The notes: generated by a model from the sequence alone, not told the origin. A stretch of DNA of 64,000 nt from AP-15 sp963737145 (GCA_963737145.1 CAVTRO010000007.1:1550001-1614000), one strand, 5' to 3'; counted from the stretch's first letter, positions 7,331 through 17,418 are shown. Made by a program: numbers and translations.

Positions 7331-10201
7331 TTGTTCAGCGCGTGGCGAGCGCTCCCCGCCACCGCGGTTCTGGATGGCCTGCGGTCGGGGCAGCAGTGCG
7401 CAAACGACAACCAGAGAAGCGGAGCCCGCCCGGCTGACCGGCAGCCAGCCCGCGGATTTCAAATCAGCCGTATTCTTCTGGGAGCCACGGCGTTTGCTTT
7501 TGGGCTCGGCGTGACGCTCCCGACGTTGGCACAGACGATCATCGGCTCCTCACTCAACATCACGGGCCAGTCCACTCTGCAAGGTGACGTGGTCACGTGC
7601 TCAGGGCACCCGTGGATCGATGTTCGTTGCAACGGCGCCGTGGCGGACGGGAATCACGACGATACGAACGCAATAAACAGCACGATCTCAGCTGCTGTCG
7701 CGAATAACTGGCCGGTGCGCTTACCCGCGGGGACCTACAAGGTCACGTCCCGGGTGACTATCGACTACGCCACCCAGGCCGGCCAAGGGTTCCGCCTCAT
7801 CTCGGACGGCGCCGTCATCGACGGTCGAACGATCGCATCCGGCCCGGTGCTGCAGATCCAATGCAGCGGCGGTACGACCAGCAGTCCGACCGGATGTTTC
7901 TATTTCAAAGAAGAGGGCAGCCTGTTTGTCAACGGCAATACTCCGGCTTATGTCGTTGTGGTCGGCAAAACCGATTTCTCCGATGCGCACAATTCGGTAA
8001 AATTCGATCATCTGATTGTCAACAATGCCAATACCGCAGCAGCGGGCGGAGGCTGCCAATTCAACTATGTACTGGACAGTGATATTTTCGCGGTCTGCGT
8101 AGCAACTGGCGGCGCGGCCGGTCTCGCATTCGAGCAGGTCCAGTTTTCCCGGATTTCAGGTGCGGGCACGGCGGAGGGCATCAGTGGCCGTGGGGTGGTT
8201 CTGGAGAACGGTTACAACTTCAGCAACACCTTCTTCGCTCTTGATCTCGAAGTGTCCCCGACCTGTCTATCGATAACTTTTAGTCACAATGGTCTAAACA
8301 CGTTTGTATCCCCTTATTTCAACTGTGTCACCGCGGTGAATGCGACGGCAAGCGACGGCAATGTGCTGATCAACCCCAATTATGGCGGCGCCACGGTCAA
8401 TTACGGACCGCTCTCGACGGGAATATCGGTAATCGGCACAGGATCACGAGACAATTGGCTGTTTCCGGCCGTCGGGTCTTATGTCGCAAAGCCGATCGAT
8501 GATGGGCTGAGCGTCTCGAGCTATAATGCTCCGGGCGCATCCATGTCAGTGACCCTGCCTGCGCTTTCCAGTGTCAATGCAGGATGGAGCATGGGATTTG
8601 CTTCCGATAACGGCAAGGGCATGACGATCACGACCACCAGCGGTTCGATCATCTCAGGCGGCAAAAGCGTCGCGTCGATCACGATGGGCGCCGGAGATTA
8701 TGAATATGTCCGGCTGCAATCGGATGGGAACAACTTCCGTATGGTGTCGTCAACCCGAAACACGCGCCTGGCGAACGGCTTTGAACCGCCGCCTTGGCCG
8801 AGCAACTGGCTGTTCCCTGCGACTTCCGGCTATGCCGCCAACCTCAGCGACAACGGCAACGTCCTCTCGAGCTACAATAGCGCTTCAGGGCTGACTGTTA
8901 CGCTGCCCTCGACAAACGGGCTGCCCGACGGCTGGTCGATAGGCTTTGCTACGGACAACAACAAGGGTCTGTCGGTCCAGGTGAACAGCACCGCCGGTGG
9001 TCACATCCTGTGGCCTGGTTCCGGCGGATCGCAGACATCAATAGGTATGGCCAGCACCAGCCAGGGTGCTTACGAATTCATGGTGATGCAGTACGACGGC
9101 AACGGTAATTTCCGGGTGCTCGAAGCGACACCGGCGACCGCGCAGGCGATCGGCATGCTCGGCGCCGCCGGGATCAGCCGCTGGAGTTTCCCCACGGCCA
9201 GTTCTTACTCCGCCACAGTTGCCGACAATGGCAATGTACTGTCGAGCCTCAACAGCCCGGCTTCCTATTTGGCGGTAACCTTGCCGTCGACGACGGCCGT
9301 GCCGATGGGATGGACGATCGGGATAGCGACCGATGGCAACAAGACCGCCGCGGTGCAAACCAATCCCACCTCCGGTGGGCATATTGTCTACCCGGGTAGT
9401 GGCGTAAGCACTACGTCGGCTTCGCTCGCCGGAGCAAATTACGAACTGGTCGTGCTGCAATTCGACGGCGGGAATTTCCGGGTTGTCCAAGCGACACCGG
9501 CAACGGCCACTTTGATGGGGATTAGCGGCAACGCCCCGGGGATCAATCGTTGGAGTTTTCCGGCGGTTGGCACATATGCCGCCTCACAAAGCGACATCGG
9601 CAACGCGTTATCCAGTTACAACACGCCGGCCGGCTCTCTAACCGTGACGCTGCCGCCGACGACTGCGATAAGTGCCGGCTGGACGATGGGCTTTGCGACT
9701 GACAACGGCAAGACTATGACTGTTCAAGTCAATGGCGCTTCGGGCGGACACATCCTTTATCCGGCTGGTGCGACCGGCTCTGCCGGGAGCTCTGTCACAT
9801 TGGCGCCTGTCAACTACGAATTTATGGCGTTGCAGTTCGACGGCAGCAATTTTCGAATATTGTCGATTACCCCACGCAGCGCCTCGGCGCTTGGAATGCT
9901 CGGGCATCAGAATACGACGGGAGCAACCCCGGCGCTCGGCTCGGGATCTAGCGACTGTGGGACTTCACCGTCGATCGGCGGCAATGACAGTGCCGGGCGG
10001 GTTACCGTTGGTGCTGCCAATGGTGGCCGTTGCACGATTACATTCGTATCGCCATGGCCGAACCCTCCGATTTGCTCGGCTTTCGACGAAACCGGGCCGA
10101 CGCTCGTAAGACCAACAGCCACTTCAATTGCCAGCGTGGTGCTTACCGGGGCCTTTGCTGACGGCGACGTTCTTGCCTACAGCTGCGTTGGCTTTCAATG
10201 A
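7331..10201 (+). CDS. Beta-helix tail-spike-like protein with Sec-like signal and four tandem modules
   Basis: A 956-residue protein. Residues 41-68 look like a signal peptide: arginine-containing n-region, hydrophobic ILLGATAFAFGLGV, then a TLAQ-T cleavage pattern. Residues 90-380 resemble the pectate-lyase-3/right-handed beta-helix fold used by spikes and polysaccharide depolymerases, opening with WIDVRCNGAVADGNHDDT. Residues 375-860 are four diverged copies of a 117-125-residue module (starts 8453, 8804, 9179, 9548). The last 80 residues form a separate Cys-containing domain. The annotated TTG start has weak support. A spike between terminase and portal is unusual; such genes are normally near the tail tip. 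It could be an adsorption protein or a secreted moron product. Confidence 0.75.
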   Translation: MFSAWRALPATAVLDGLRSGQQCANDNQRSGARPADRQPARGFQISRILLGATAFAFGLGVTLPTLAQTIIGSSLNITGQSTLQGDVVTCSGHPWIDVRCNGAVADGNHDDTNAINSTISAAVANNWPVRLPAGTYKVTSRVTIDYATQAGQGFRLISDGAVIDGRTIASGPVLQIQCSGGTTSSPTGCFYFKEEGSLFVNGNTPAYVVVVGKTDFSDAHNSVKFDHLIVNNANTAAAGGGCQFNYVLDSDIFAVCVATGGAAGLAFEQVQFSRISGAGTAEGISGRGVVLENGYNFSNTFFALDLEVSPTCLSITFSHNGLNTFVSPYFNCVTAVNATASDGNVLINPNYGGATVNYGPLSTGISVIGTGSRDNWLFPAVGSYVAKPIDDGLSVSSYNAPGASMSVTLPALSSVNAGWSMGFASDNGKGMTITTTSGSIISGGKSVASITMGAGDYEYVRLQSDGNNFRMVSSTRNTRLANGFEPPPWPSNWLFPATSGYAANLSDNGNVLSSYNSASGLTVTLPSTNGLPDGWSIGFATDNNKGLSVQVNSTAGGHILWPGSGGSQTSIGMASTSQGAYEFMVMQYDGNGNFRVLEATPATAQAIGMLGAAGISRWSFPTASSYSATVADNGNVLSSLNSPASYLAVTLPSTTAVPMGWTIGIATDGNKTAAVQTNPTSGGHIVYPGSGVSTTSASLAGANYELVVLQFDGGNFRVVQATPATATLMGISGNAPGINRWSFPAVGTYAASQSDIGNALSSYNTPAGSLTVTLPPTTAISAGWTMGFATDNGKTMTVQVNGASGGHILYPAGATGSAGSSVTLAPVNYEFMALQFDGSNFRILSITPRSASALGMLGHQNTTGATPALGSGSSDCGTSPSIGGNDSAGRVTVGAANGGRCTITFVSPWPNPPICSAFDETGPTLVRPTATSIASVVLTGAFADGDVLAYSCVGFQ
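8453..9905 (+). repeat. Four tandem copies of a ~120-residue protein module
   Basis: Within the spike gene a module recurs at 8453, 8804, 9179 and 9548, with spacings of 351, 375 and 369 bases. Each copy starts with NWLFPA or RWSFPA, contains a DNGNVLSS-like segment, then VTLP, GW(S/T)(I/M)GFATDN and a closing YEF..LQ.DG.NFR motif. The copies differ at many codons, so this is old duplication and not a recent DNA-level repeat. Confidence 0.85.
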
Positions 10202-10220
10202 TCCGGATGGAGTTGCTCTG

Positions 10221-11582
10221 ATGCCTGCTCCTGACGGGAAGCGGACTTCGTTGGCGTCATATAGTTGGGGCGGCTGGGGCAGTCAGAACGACGTCACTCG
10301 ATTTCGCGATGTTTTTCAGCCCGACGGCGGAAGCTTTTCACCCAGCTATCCGCTGGTTCCGCCGGAGCGCGAGCAGGTACGCCTCTGGGATTATCCAGTC
10401 GGCTACAATGCGATCTATACGCCGCGCTCTTACGAAGCGATCGGTTTCGACGAACTGAGGGCGCTTGCCGAAACTCACGATATCACTCGGCTCGCGATTG
10501 AAACTCGAAAGGACCAGATCGAAAAACTCGACTGGACGATCAAGTCTCGCAACGAGAAAACGCCCGACAGGGACGCTGCCTCTCGGATCGACCAGCTGAC
10601 CGAGTTCTGGCGAAGCCCCGACGGCGAACGCCCCTTCGCAACCTGGCTTCGCGAGGCGCTCGAAGACGTCCTGGTGCTCGACGCGGCGGCATTTGAATTA
10701 CGCCGTAACCGCGGCGGGAAAATCATCGGGCTCGACGTTGTCGACGGCTCGACGATCAAGGTGTTGCTCGATGATACCGGTCGGCGGCCACGGCCACCGG
10801 CCCCGGCCTACGAGCAGATCATTCACGGGCGGCCTTGGCGTCTCCTGACCACCGACGAGCTGATGTACCTGCCGCGGAACCCGCGGCCGCACAAGGCGTA
10901 CGGTTTCGGCCCGGTCGAGCAGATCGTCACGACGGTCAATATCGCGCTGCGCCGCCAAGCGATGCAGTTGCAACATTTCACCGAGGGTAACGTCCCGCCC
11001 GGGCTGCTCAACGCGCCGGACGGGTGGAGCCCTGAGCAGATCCGTCAGTTCCAGGAGTGGTTCGACTCGATTCTAGCGGGAAATACGGCTCATCGCACCC
11101 GTCTCGTCTGGGGTCCCAGTGGCGCCAAATACCAAGCCTTCAAGGAGGCGCCGTATAAGGATGATTTCGACGAGTGGCTGGCGCGGATCGTCTGTTATGC
11201 GTTCTCACTGCCGCCCACCGCTTTTACGCCGCAGGTTAATCGGGCCACGGCGCAGACTGCGCAGGAAGCGGCCCTGGAAGAAGGGCTCGCGCCCTTGCTC
11301 GGGTGGGTCAAGCGGTTGGTCGACGGCGTCATCCAGACCAGGATGGGCCAGGTCGATCTCGAATTTGCCTGGTCGAATAGCCGGCCGACAGATCCAAAGG
11401 ATCAGGCAACGATCCTCAGCGGTTACGTGAAGGACGGCATCTACTCGATCAATGATGCGCGTGACATTCTGGGAATGCCCCCGGTCGCAGGCGGGGACGA
11501 GCCGATGTTTTTGACACCACAAGGACCCGTGCTGCTGAGCGATGCCGATAAACATAACCGGAGTCGGCACGCAGATACTTAG
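10221..11582 (+). CDS. Phage portal protein
   Basis: Forms the dodecameric ring at the capsid vertex through which DNA is packed and joins head to tail. It is 453 residues from the ATG at 10221; the frame is open further upstream but that part overlaps the spike gene. Features typical of the HK97-type family include YNAIYTPRSYEAIGFDELRALAE, the KDQIEKLDWTI segment, LVLDAAAFELRRNRGG, and the late QTAQEAALEEGLAPLL helix followed by LEFAWS. The first 20 residues are probably unstructured. The frame is intact, unlike the capsid and protease genes downstream. Confidence 0.92.
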   Translation: MPAPDGKRTSLASYSWGGWGSQNDVTRFRDVFQPDGGSFSPSYPLVPPEREQVRLWDYPVGYNAIYTPRSYEAIGFDELRALAETHDITRLAIETRKDQIEKLDWTIKSRNEKTPDRDAASRIDQLTEFWRSPDGERPFATWLREALEDVLVLDAAAFELRRNRGGKIIGLDVVDGSTIKVLLDDTGRRPRPPAPAYEQIIHGRPWRLLTTDELMYLPRNPRPHKAYGFGPVEQIVTTVNIALRRQAMQLQHFTEGNVPPGLLNAPDGWSPEQIRQFQEWFDSILAGNTAHRTRLVWGPSGAKYQAFKEAPYKDDFDEWLARIVCYAFSLPPTAFTPQVNRATAQTAQEAALEEGLAPLLGWVKRLVDGVIQTRMGQVDLEFAWSNSRPTDPKDQATILSGYVKDGIYSINDARDILGMPPVAGGDEPMFLTPQGPVLLSDADKHNRSRHADT

Positions 11583-11708
11583 GTTTCGCCGCACATTTGT
11601 AATGGCAGTGATTTAGCTCGCCGGCGACCGAGGCTGCGGCCATCGCTCAACGCCGCGCCGGTAGATTATTTGCGCGAGCACAATGAATACGCACGCTAGG
11701 AGCCCTTA

Positions 11709-12816
11709 ATGAGTGTTCTGCCCTCCGACATCGTCGTCTATGGTTCGGCTAATATGCCTGAGGCGGATGGCGCGATCAACGGCGGCGCTGTTGATTTTAG
11801 CCGTCGTGTCGCATTCTACGATATCGCGCCAGCTGGCAACCTAGACGTAATATCGAGCTCAGCCAGTGACACGGCGACCGAGATTACCTTTTACGGTCGT
11901 GACGCGACCGGCGTGGTTCAGAATCAGACCTTAACCTTGAATGGACAGAGTTGGGTAACCGGTTCTCAGCCGCTGGAACGGCTGCTTTTCGCCGCTTTGT
12001 CGGGAGCCACCGCAAACGGCCCCGCCGCCAATCCCGGTGGCACGGCTGCGGTTGGCGATGTCGCGCTGGCAGCGCATGTCTGTGTATTGCCGGCCGGTTC
12101 AGTCACCACTGACCCAACGGTTCGGACCGCACAGGGCGGCTCCGCCAATCACACGGGGACGACCCCGGCCTTGTTCAAGTTGCAGGCGGGTGACGGAGCC
12201 AACGTCTCCTCCGGACAGGTGATCTGGATCAGGGAGTGGCACCGGTGCGAACCAGCTAGGCCAAATCATCGCCACGTCAGGTTACGGCACCGACGTAGTG
12301 GCCGTCAGCCGCGATTGGGCCACGATCCCGGACAATACAACCAGCTACAAAATTCTCCAAGGAATGCTCTTTGAAATTTCGCCCAATCCCATCACGGCCA
12401 TTACCCGCATGTTCTCGAACACGGCAGCAGACGGACCGGCCGGCGCGCAGCGCACCTATTACGAAAAAGTGTTTGTTGTCAACGACAACACTGCCACCGC
12501 ACTGACCGGTGCACAGATCGAGGTTGCGAGCGAAGCGCCGAGCCTACCCGCGGGCGCTCTGTTGGATCTGGCGTTGGCTACGGCTCTGAACGACACCGGC
12601 ACTGCCGCTAATCGTCAATCAGCACCTTCTTCGGGCATAGGCTCGTTCATCTCGCAACCCGCCTTTGTCAGTGTGCCTGGTGCGGGCAACCTGCCTTCGG
12701 GCGCCGCGCCCAACACCTCCGGTGCTCAAGGTGTGTGGCTACGGTTGACGCTACCGGCTGGCACCGCGACCTACAAGGGCTGGGCCGACCTGCGGACACA
12801 AGGGACCACGACGTAA
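11709..12816 (+). pseudogene. Phage structural protein split by one frameshift
   Basis: The first frame, from ATG 11709 (ribosome-binding site TAGGAG just upstream), codes for a beta-rich protein up to GQVIWIRE. It then turns into Arg-rich nonsense that stops at 12374. The true continuation, GTGANQLGQIIATSGYG and then VSRDWATIPDNTTSYK, is in the next frame and stops at 12816. Removing one base at about 12237 restores one protein of about 368 residues. Its position after the portal and its composition (Gly, Ala, Thr, Ser, Asn) suggest a fibre or baseplate component. I do not recognise the family. Confidence 0.65.
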
Positions 12817-12840
12817 CGGTAATAGCGGTGGAACCTCGCC

Positions 12841-13209
12841 ATGCCGACAGCTAGCCACCTTGCGGTCTTCTACGCAACCGAAAGCAAAATTCTTCGTCGA
12901 AAGGTCATCCCCGATGAAGATATGGTGCTTGCGCAGCTACGCGCTGAACCGGGTGAGAGCGTGCTTCTGCTCCCGCTTACCCGTCCCTATGATGACGCGG
13001 CCTGCCGAGCCGCAATTGCTGAAGCGACGGGTTGCACGCCAGCCAGCGGGCGGTGCTGCGTGGTCGACGAATCAGGCAACGTGGTTGCCGTCTGTAGTGC
13101 CGACCCGGCGCTCGATTCACATCGGCAAGGGCAGCTCGTCGCAAATGAAGTTGCAGTGCCTGGCGACCGTTATATCAGCGGAGCGTTTTCGCGCCCGTCT
13201 GCGCGATGA
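12841..13209 (+). CDS. Hypothetical phage protein
   Basis: A 122-residue protein between two fibre-like genes. It contains KILRRKVIPDEDMVLAQL, PGESVLLLPL, and a closing block ADPALDSHRQGQLVANE followed by PGDRYISGAF. No family is recognised. The composition is globular and cytosolic-like, so it could be a fibre chaperone or minor structural protein. Its stop overlaps the start of a short ORF (ATGA, 13206-13209), which suggests coupled translation. Confidence 0.5.
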   Translation: MPTASHLAVFYATESKILRRKVIPDEDMVLAQLRAEPGESVLLLPLTRPYDDAACRAAIAEATGCTPASGRCCVVDESGNVVAVCSADPALDSHRQGQLVANEVAVPGDRYISGAFSRPSAR

Positions 13210-13391
13210 TCAGCTCGATGCCCAGTTTCGGATCATCGGGCCCCCAGCTCGCCATCACCGTTATGACGCCCAGACGAAGGCGTCGACACTCCCCCTCTTC
13301 GATACGCCGAGCCTGTCGTCGTCGCCGGCCCGAACTTCGTAGGCTCGGCGGGGGAATCCGGCTGACCGACAGCCTTCTGGTCCTGACGTGA
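13206..13391 (+). CDS. Short ORF coupled at both ends
   Basis: This 61-residue ORF starts in an ATGA overlap with the gene before it and ends in a GTGA overlap with the glycine-rich gene after it. That arrangement is typical of a translated gene. After residue 19 (PQLAITV) the product becomes Arg-rich in a way that looks like out-of-frame sequence. The frame at 13259-13340 that is shared with the glycine-rich gene looks more protein-like (KASTLPLFDTPSLSS). A pair of frame changes or a damaged gene is possible. Confidence 0.3.
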   Translation: MISSMPSFGSSGPQLAITVMTPRRRRRHSPSSIRRACRRRRPELRRLGGGIRLTDSLLVLT

Positions 13392-14911
13392 CGCAAATTT
13401 TTATCATCTCGGGCACCTCCTGGACGGTGCCGCCGGATTGGTCCAACACCAACACGATCGAGACGATCGGCGGCGGCGGCGGCGGTTCCGCCGCAAGCAA
13501 TCCGCAGGCCGCGGCTGGCGGTGGCGGCGGCGGCTATTCGAAGGTCACCAATCTTGCGGGCCTTTCCGGAACCGTCACGATTCAAGTCGGCGGCGGCGGT
13601 CCGGGCTCGAGCACGGCAGGCTCCGCCGGCACGGCCGGCGGCGATACTTGGTTCAACGGCGCGAACCTCGGCGCATCCTCGGTTGGTTCCAAGGGCGGAA
13701 CCGCTGGCGCGCCGGGCAATGGCGGTGCTGGAATCGGCGGGACCGGCGGCGAGCAGCCCGGCAATACCGGCGGCGTCGGTACGACGAAATACAAGGGTGG
13801 AAACGGCGGGTCGAACGCTGGCGCGAATCCCGCGACTGGTACCGGCGGGGGCGGCGCCGCCGGCCCCAACGGCGATGGCGCGGCCGGCAGTGGGGCGAAT
13901 GCCAATTCAACGAGCATCGACGGCGGCGGCGGGGGGGGTGGTTCTGGCGGCGGCGCCGCAGCTTCGAGCGTCTCAGGCAATACCGGCGGCAGTGGTGGGG
14001 CGAATTTCACTGCGTCACAGGTTGGCGGTGCCGGGGCGTCATCGACCGGATCACCTGGGTCGCATGGCACTGGTGACTCCAATGGAGCGAGTGGTGGAGG
14101 CGGCGGGGCCGGAGCGGCGTCCGGTGCCAATTCATCCGGCGGTAGTGGCGGCTTCGGGCAGGAATGGGATTCGGCTCACGGATCTGGCGGCGGTGGCGGC
14201 GGCGGCGGCGGCACTCAGGCTGGGAACGCCGGCCAGGGCGGTCCCGGTGGTGATGGCGGCAGTTACGGCGGCGGCGGCGCAGGTGGCGGCTGGAATGGCC
14301 TTGCCTCCGGTCTCGGAGGCAGTGGCGGGAACGGCATCATCGTTATCACCTATGCGCCCGCAATCAGCGCCACGATAGTGGCGGAGTCTCGGACTGCAAT
14401 GGAGCATCAATCAGTCGGCCGCATAGAAGCTTTTGAGACGATAGAGTTTGGCCTCTCTGTCCCGAGCGGTGTCGCAGTGGCGACCGAAGGGTGCCAAGAA
14501 ATTCATTGCGATGGCGAAACACCGGTTGAAGCTTCTTGTCCTGTTGTTCGCAGCTCCCTCGTCCCGCTTCAATGGGCAACCTCCTTGGTCTTCTATACGG
14601 ACGCGCTGACGCCGTTCGAAGCCGCCGCGGCGTTACACCGCGATACCCTGGACTTCGTCGAATTTGCACGCGTTGCCTTGAGCAACATACAAATCCGCCT
14701 TGAGTTTCTCGCTATTCCGGATAGCGAGGTGCTCCTTCCTGCAGAAGCGCTGACAAATGGTGCACGCATCTCAGCGGATGGGCTGCTCGGTTTGGAATGG
14801 GTGGGCCTTCCGTCCCTGCTGATCGTTGCACCGGAACGGCTGTTGCGCTCACCTGGTAGGATCCGCGTACTTGCGGGGCCCCACAGTATTCATCCGCTCA
14901 GAGGTGATTGA
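13388..14911 (+). CDS. Glycine-rich fibre-like protein
   Basis: A 507-residue protein from the GTG at 13388. Residues 1-30 carry ISGTSWTVPPDWSNTNTIE, an N-terminus common in phage glycine-rich appendage proteins. Residues 30-320 are dominated by Gly with Ser, Ala, Asn and Thr (GGGGGGS, GGNGGSNAG and similar) and would form polyglycine-type sandwiches or flexible sheets. Residues 330-507 form a separate normal-composition domain with several Glu/Ala helices (TPFEAAAALHRDTLDFVEFA). Such proteins act as receptor-binding tips or adhesins in other phages; the role here is inferred. Confidence 0.7.
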   Translation: MTQIFIISGTSWTVPPDWSNTNTIETIGGGGGGSAASNPQAAAGGGGGGYSKVTNLAGLSGTVTIQVGGGGPGSSTAGSAGTAGGDTWFNGANLGASSVGSKGGTAGAPGNGGAGIGGTGGEQPGNTGGVGTTKYKGGNGGSNAGANPATGTGGGGAAGPNGDGAAGSGANANSTSIDGGGGGGGSGGGAAASSVSGNTGGSGGANFTASQVGGAGASSTGSPGSHGTGDSNGASGGGGGAGAASGANSSGGSGGFGQEWDSAHGSGGGGGGGGGTQAGNAGQGGPGGDGGSYGGGGAGGGWNGLASGLGGSGGNGIIVITYAPAISATIVAESRTAMEHQSVGRIEAFETIEFGLSVPSGVAVATEGCQEIHCDGETPVEASCPVVRSSLVPLQWATSLVFYTDALTPFEAAAALHRDTLDFVEFARVALSNIQIRLEFLAIPDSEVLLPAEALTNGARISADGLLGLEWVGLPSLLIVAPERLLRSPGRIRVLAGPHSIHPLRGD

Positions 14912-14921
14912 GGTTTTCCCA

Positions 14922-15299
14922 ATGCGCATTACAACGCCTTTCGCCCCGATAGAGATTGGTGAAGTCGATCATTTTGCGTTTGACTTCACGCCGGATGTGG
15001 GTGCGGCTGTGATCGTATCGACGAGCTGGAACTGCGCATTGGGCCCGTACGAGACAGCGATCGATCCGGCACCGCAGTCGCGGATTTTCTCGGTTTCCCC
15101 GCAAACTGCTATTCAAGTGCGTTCGCCGATGGACGGATCGCTGCAGACGCGTACGGGGTCATTTTCCGTCGGTGTGATCGGAGGTATGCCGGCCTCGGCA
15201 GCTGGCGGTAATTATATTCTCGAGGCCACTGCTAATTTGAGCGACGGGCGTGTGCTGAAGCTCAATTCGACGGTGCAATGCAAGCTGCCGGGGCCCTGA
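14922..15299 (+). CDS. Small beta-rich phage protein, fibre-tail-adaptor-like
   Basis: A 125-residue product from the ATG at 14922, eleven bases after the glycine-rich gene. The frame is open further upstream, but this start follows a GAGG-type site. The sequence is almost all predicted beta strand, ending AAGGNYILEATANLSDGRVLKLNSTVQC. The final DGRVLKLNS block resembles small proteins that join fibres to tails in alphaproteobacterial phages. The family call is from memory of the pattern. Confidence 0.5.
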   Translation: MRITTPFAPIEIGEVDHFAFDFTPDVGAAVIVSTSWNCALGPYETAIDPAPQSRIFSVSPQTAIQVRSPMDGSLQTRTGSFSVGVIGGMPASAAGGNYILEATANLSDGRVLKLNSTVQCKLPGP

Positions 15300-15369
15300 G
15301 CCTTCGGAGCACTGGTTTCTCTTGTGCGCGTTACCAAACTAAATCCGACACTGACTGGGATTTCCAATT

Positions 15370-17276
15370 ATGCGGCTTTACGGCGCAATCCAGAAGGTCG
15401 AGCCTCAGGACGACGGGACCGTGCGGGTGTACGGGATCGCGACATCCGAGGCTTTAGACGAACAGGGAGAGATCGTGCGGGCGGACGCCATTCGCGCAGC
15501 GATCCCGGACTACATGCGTTTTCCCGCTCTTCGAGAAATGCATCAACTCTCTGCCGCCGGATCAACGCTCGAAGCCGAGGTTTGCGAGGACGGCACCACC
15601 CGCATCGTCGCCCATGTCGTCGACCCGGTCGCGGTGGCCAAGGTGAGAAATCAGGTCTATCGAGGCTTCTCCATCGGCGGGCGCGTCACACAGCGCGAGG
15701 CCGGCAACCCGAATACTATCACCGGTCTCGTCTTGAACGAAATTTCTTTGGTGGATCGGCCCGCTAACCCGGAAGCCATTTTCGACTGCTGGAAAGCAGC
15801 AATGCCGCCGGATGCTCCTCTCGGTGTCGCAGAGCCAGCTGTCGAAAGGCGAACCCGCCGACACAGAACAGGTCCCGTCGGGACCGCAACCATTCAACGC
15901 TCCAATCCAGATCTGGGCCTGCACTGTTCCCGATCACCGTCATCTGGCCAAAGCGGATGCGCTCAAATGCCTCGAGGGCGGCGCCGGACCACAAGAAGAC
16001 GGGCGCGCTACCGCCGCCACAGCCACAGCCTCCGCCTCTGCAAAAGATCTCGCCAAGGCATCCCGGAGCTTCTCTGACGAAAGCTCTGCGTGATGTCGGT
16101 CAGATCGCTCGCATTATTGCTGAGCTCGAGTGGTTAAGGGAAGCTCTGGAACTCGAGGCAGCTATCGAGAACGATCAGTCGCCGCAGCCGGCGCGATTGC
16201 AGGCGATCATCACTGAACTTTGTGATTTCCTGAGCTCCTTGGCAAACGAAGAAATCGCTGAAATCCCGGGCGATGCGGAAACCAACGGTTCGCTACTGGA
16301 TCGTCGATGCCCGGGATGCTCGGTATGGCCGAGGCGTCCGACCTTGAGCGCGTCGCTGCTTTTCTCCGGAAAGACCGCTCCAATACGCCGCAGCTCGCTG
16401 GCGGCGCCATCGCGAAGGCCAAGCACTCGCGGGGCGACCAGGCACTGCTGGATACGGCCCATTTCGCGTGCGACCAATGTCTGAAATTTGGCGGGTTATC
16501 GGTCGATGAGCAGGCGAATATGGAGCAGGCGCGCGATTATCTGCAGAAAGCTGGCGCGATGCCTGCCCCGCTCTGGACCGCCGGACGAACAGAAGATGAC
16601 GACCTTTCGCCGGCTTTGCTGGAATGCCCGGTGGGTGACAGTCCCGAGGTAGACACTGTGAAAGTGCTCGCCGCCGTCGCCAAAATGCTGTGCAAACGGG
16701 AACGCGGCCCACCAGAACCTGATGGATCTGGCTCATGAATGCCTCCAGGCGCTGACCGACGGGCGTGTTTGCGAAAAGGCCACGAAGTTGGGGGCGCGCC
16801 ATTCAAAGGAGACGATGGAGCTTTTCAAAGCATCGCATCGTCATCTGATTGCGGCCGGGGCCAAGATGCGACGCGACAGGCGCCGACGAGTCCGCGCGCG
16901 CCGGCCCAACTCGCATTCGAGACGGACGACGCGCGCGGCAGAACCAGCGAACGCGCTCTCCGGTGAGCCCGCCGAAAAGGCGGCGCTGGCGAAGGTTCTG
17001 GGGGAGGTTGTTCCGATGATCGAGCGGCTGACAAAGCGAGTCGACGAGATTGCGCGGACACCGCTACCGCCTTTGACCATGGCCAAGGGCACTGTTTCGA
17101 TATCGAAGCAGCAGGACCGCGGAAGCAATGTTGGCAGCGGCGACCCGGAGCTGTCGCCGGAAGCGATCGCCGCCGCGCTCGCCAAGATGAGCAAGGAGGA
17201 ACAGACGCTGACGCTGATAAAGGCCAGCTACGCGACTCCTATTCGGATCGCCGGCTCAGCTGCGGATCAATCTTGA
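15370..17276 (+). pseudogene. Prohead serine protease/scaffold gene broken into at least five frames
   Basis: The N-terminal 150 residues form an XkdF/prohead-protease-like domain. It has a candidate catalytic His in LREMHQLSAAG, a Ser in YRGFSIGGRV and the signature LNEISLVDRPANPEA. The rest continues by switching frames. About 15.8-16.07 kb holds PIQIWACTVPDHRHLAKADALK. Then 16.07-16.29 kb holds VGQIARIIAELEWLREAL, 16.30-16.70 kb holds LGMAEASDLERVAAF, and 16.70-17.28 kb holds HQNLMDLAHECLQALTDG to SKEEQTLTLIKASYATP. Joined, these give about 620 residues, a protease fused to a helical scaffold-like C-terminus. A further pair of compensating shifts near 16.86-16.97 kb is likely. As written it cannot make the full product. 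Confidence 0.75.
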
Positions 17277-17365
17277 AATCTGCGGTCGACCAACCGCCGG
17301 GAGCAACTCGCTCAAGGCGTTGACGGTCACGCACACAGCACCATCCGGCCCAACGGCCGTCGCCG

Positions 17366-17392
17366 AGCCCGGTGCCTTGCCGGGCTTTTTGT
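17366..17392 (+). terminator. Intrinsic terminator before the capsid gene
   Basis: A perfect 7-bp stem AGCCCGG/CCGGGCT (17366-17372 with 17380-17386) has a 7-base loop and is followed by a run of five T and then GTT. It lies 27 bases before the capsid start. It has the full form of a rho-independent terminator, in a place where a phage late operon would normally read through. Confidence 0.8.
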
Positions 17393-17418
17393 TGCCCCCC
17401 TTCTCCGGGAGGAATTTG

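Noticed and set aside
13388..14360. A CRISPR-like or microsatellite DNA repeat
   Set aside because: The periodicity comes from Gly codons in one coding frame; units vary in length and sequence and there are no spacers.
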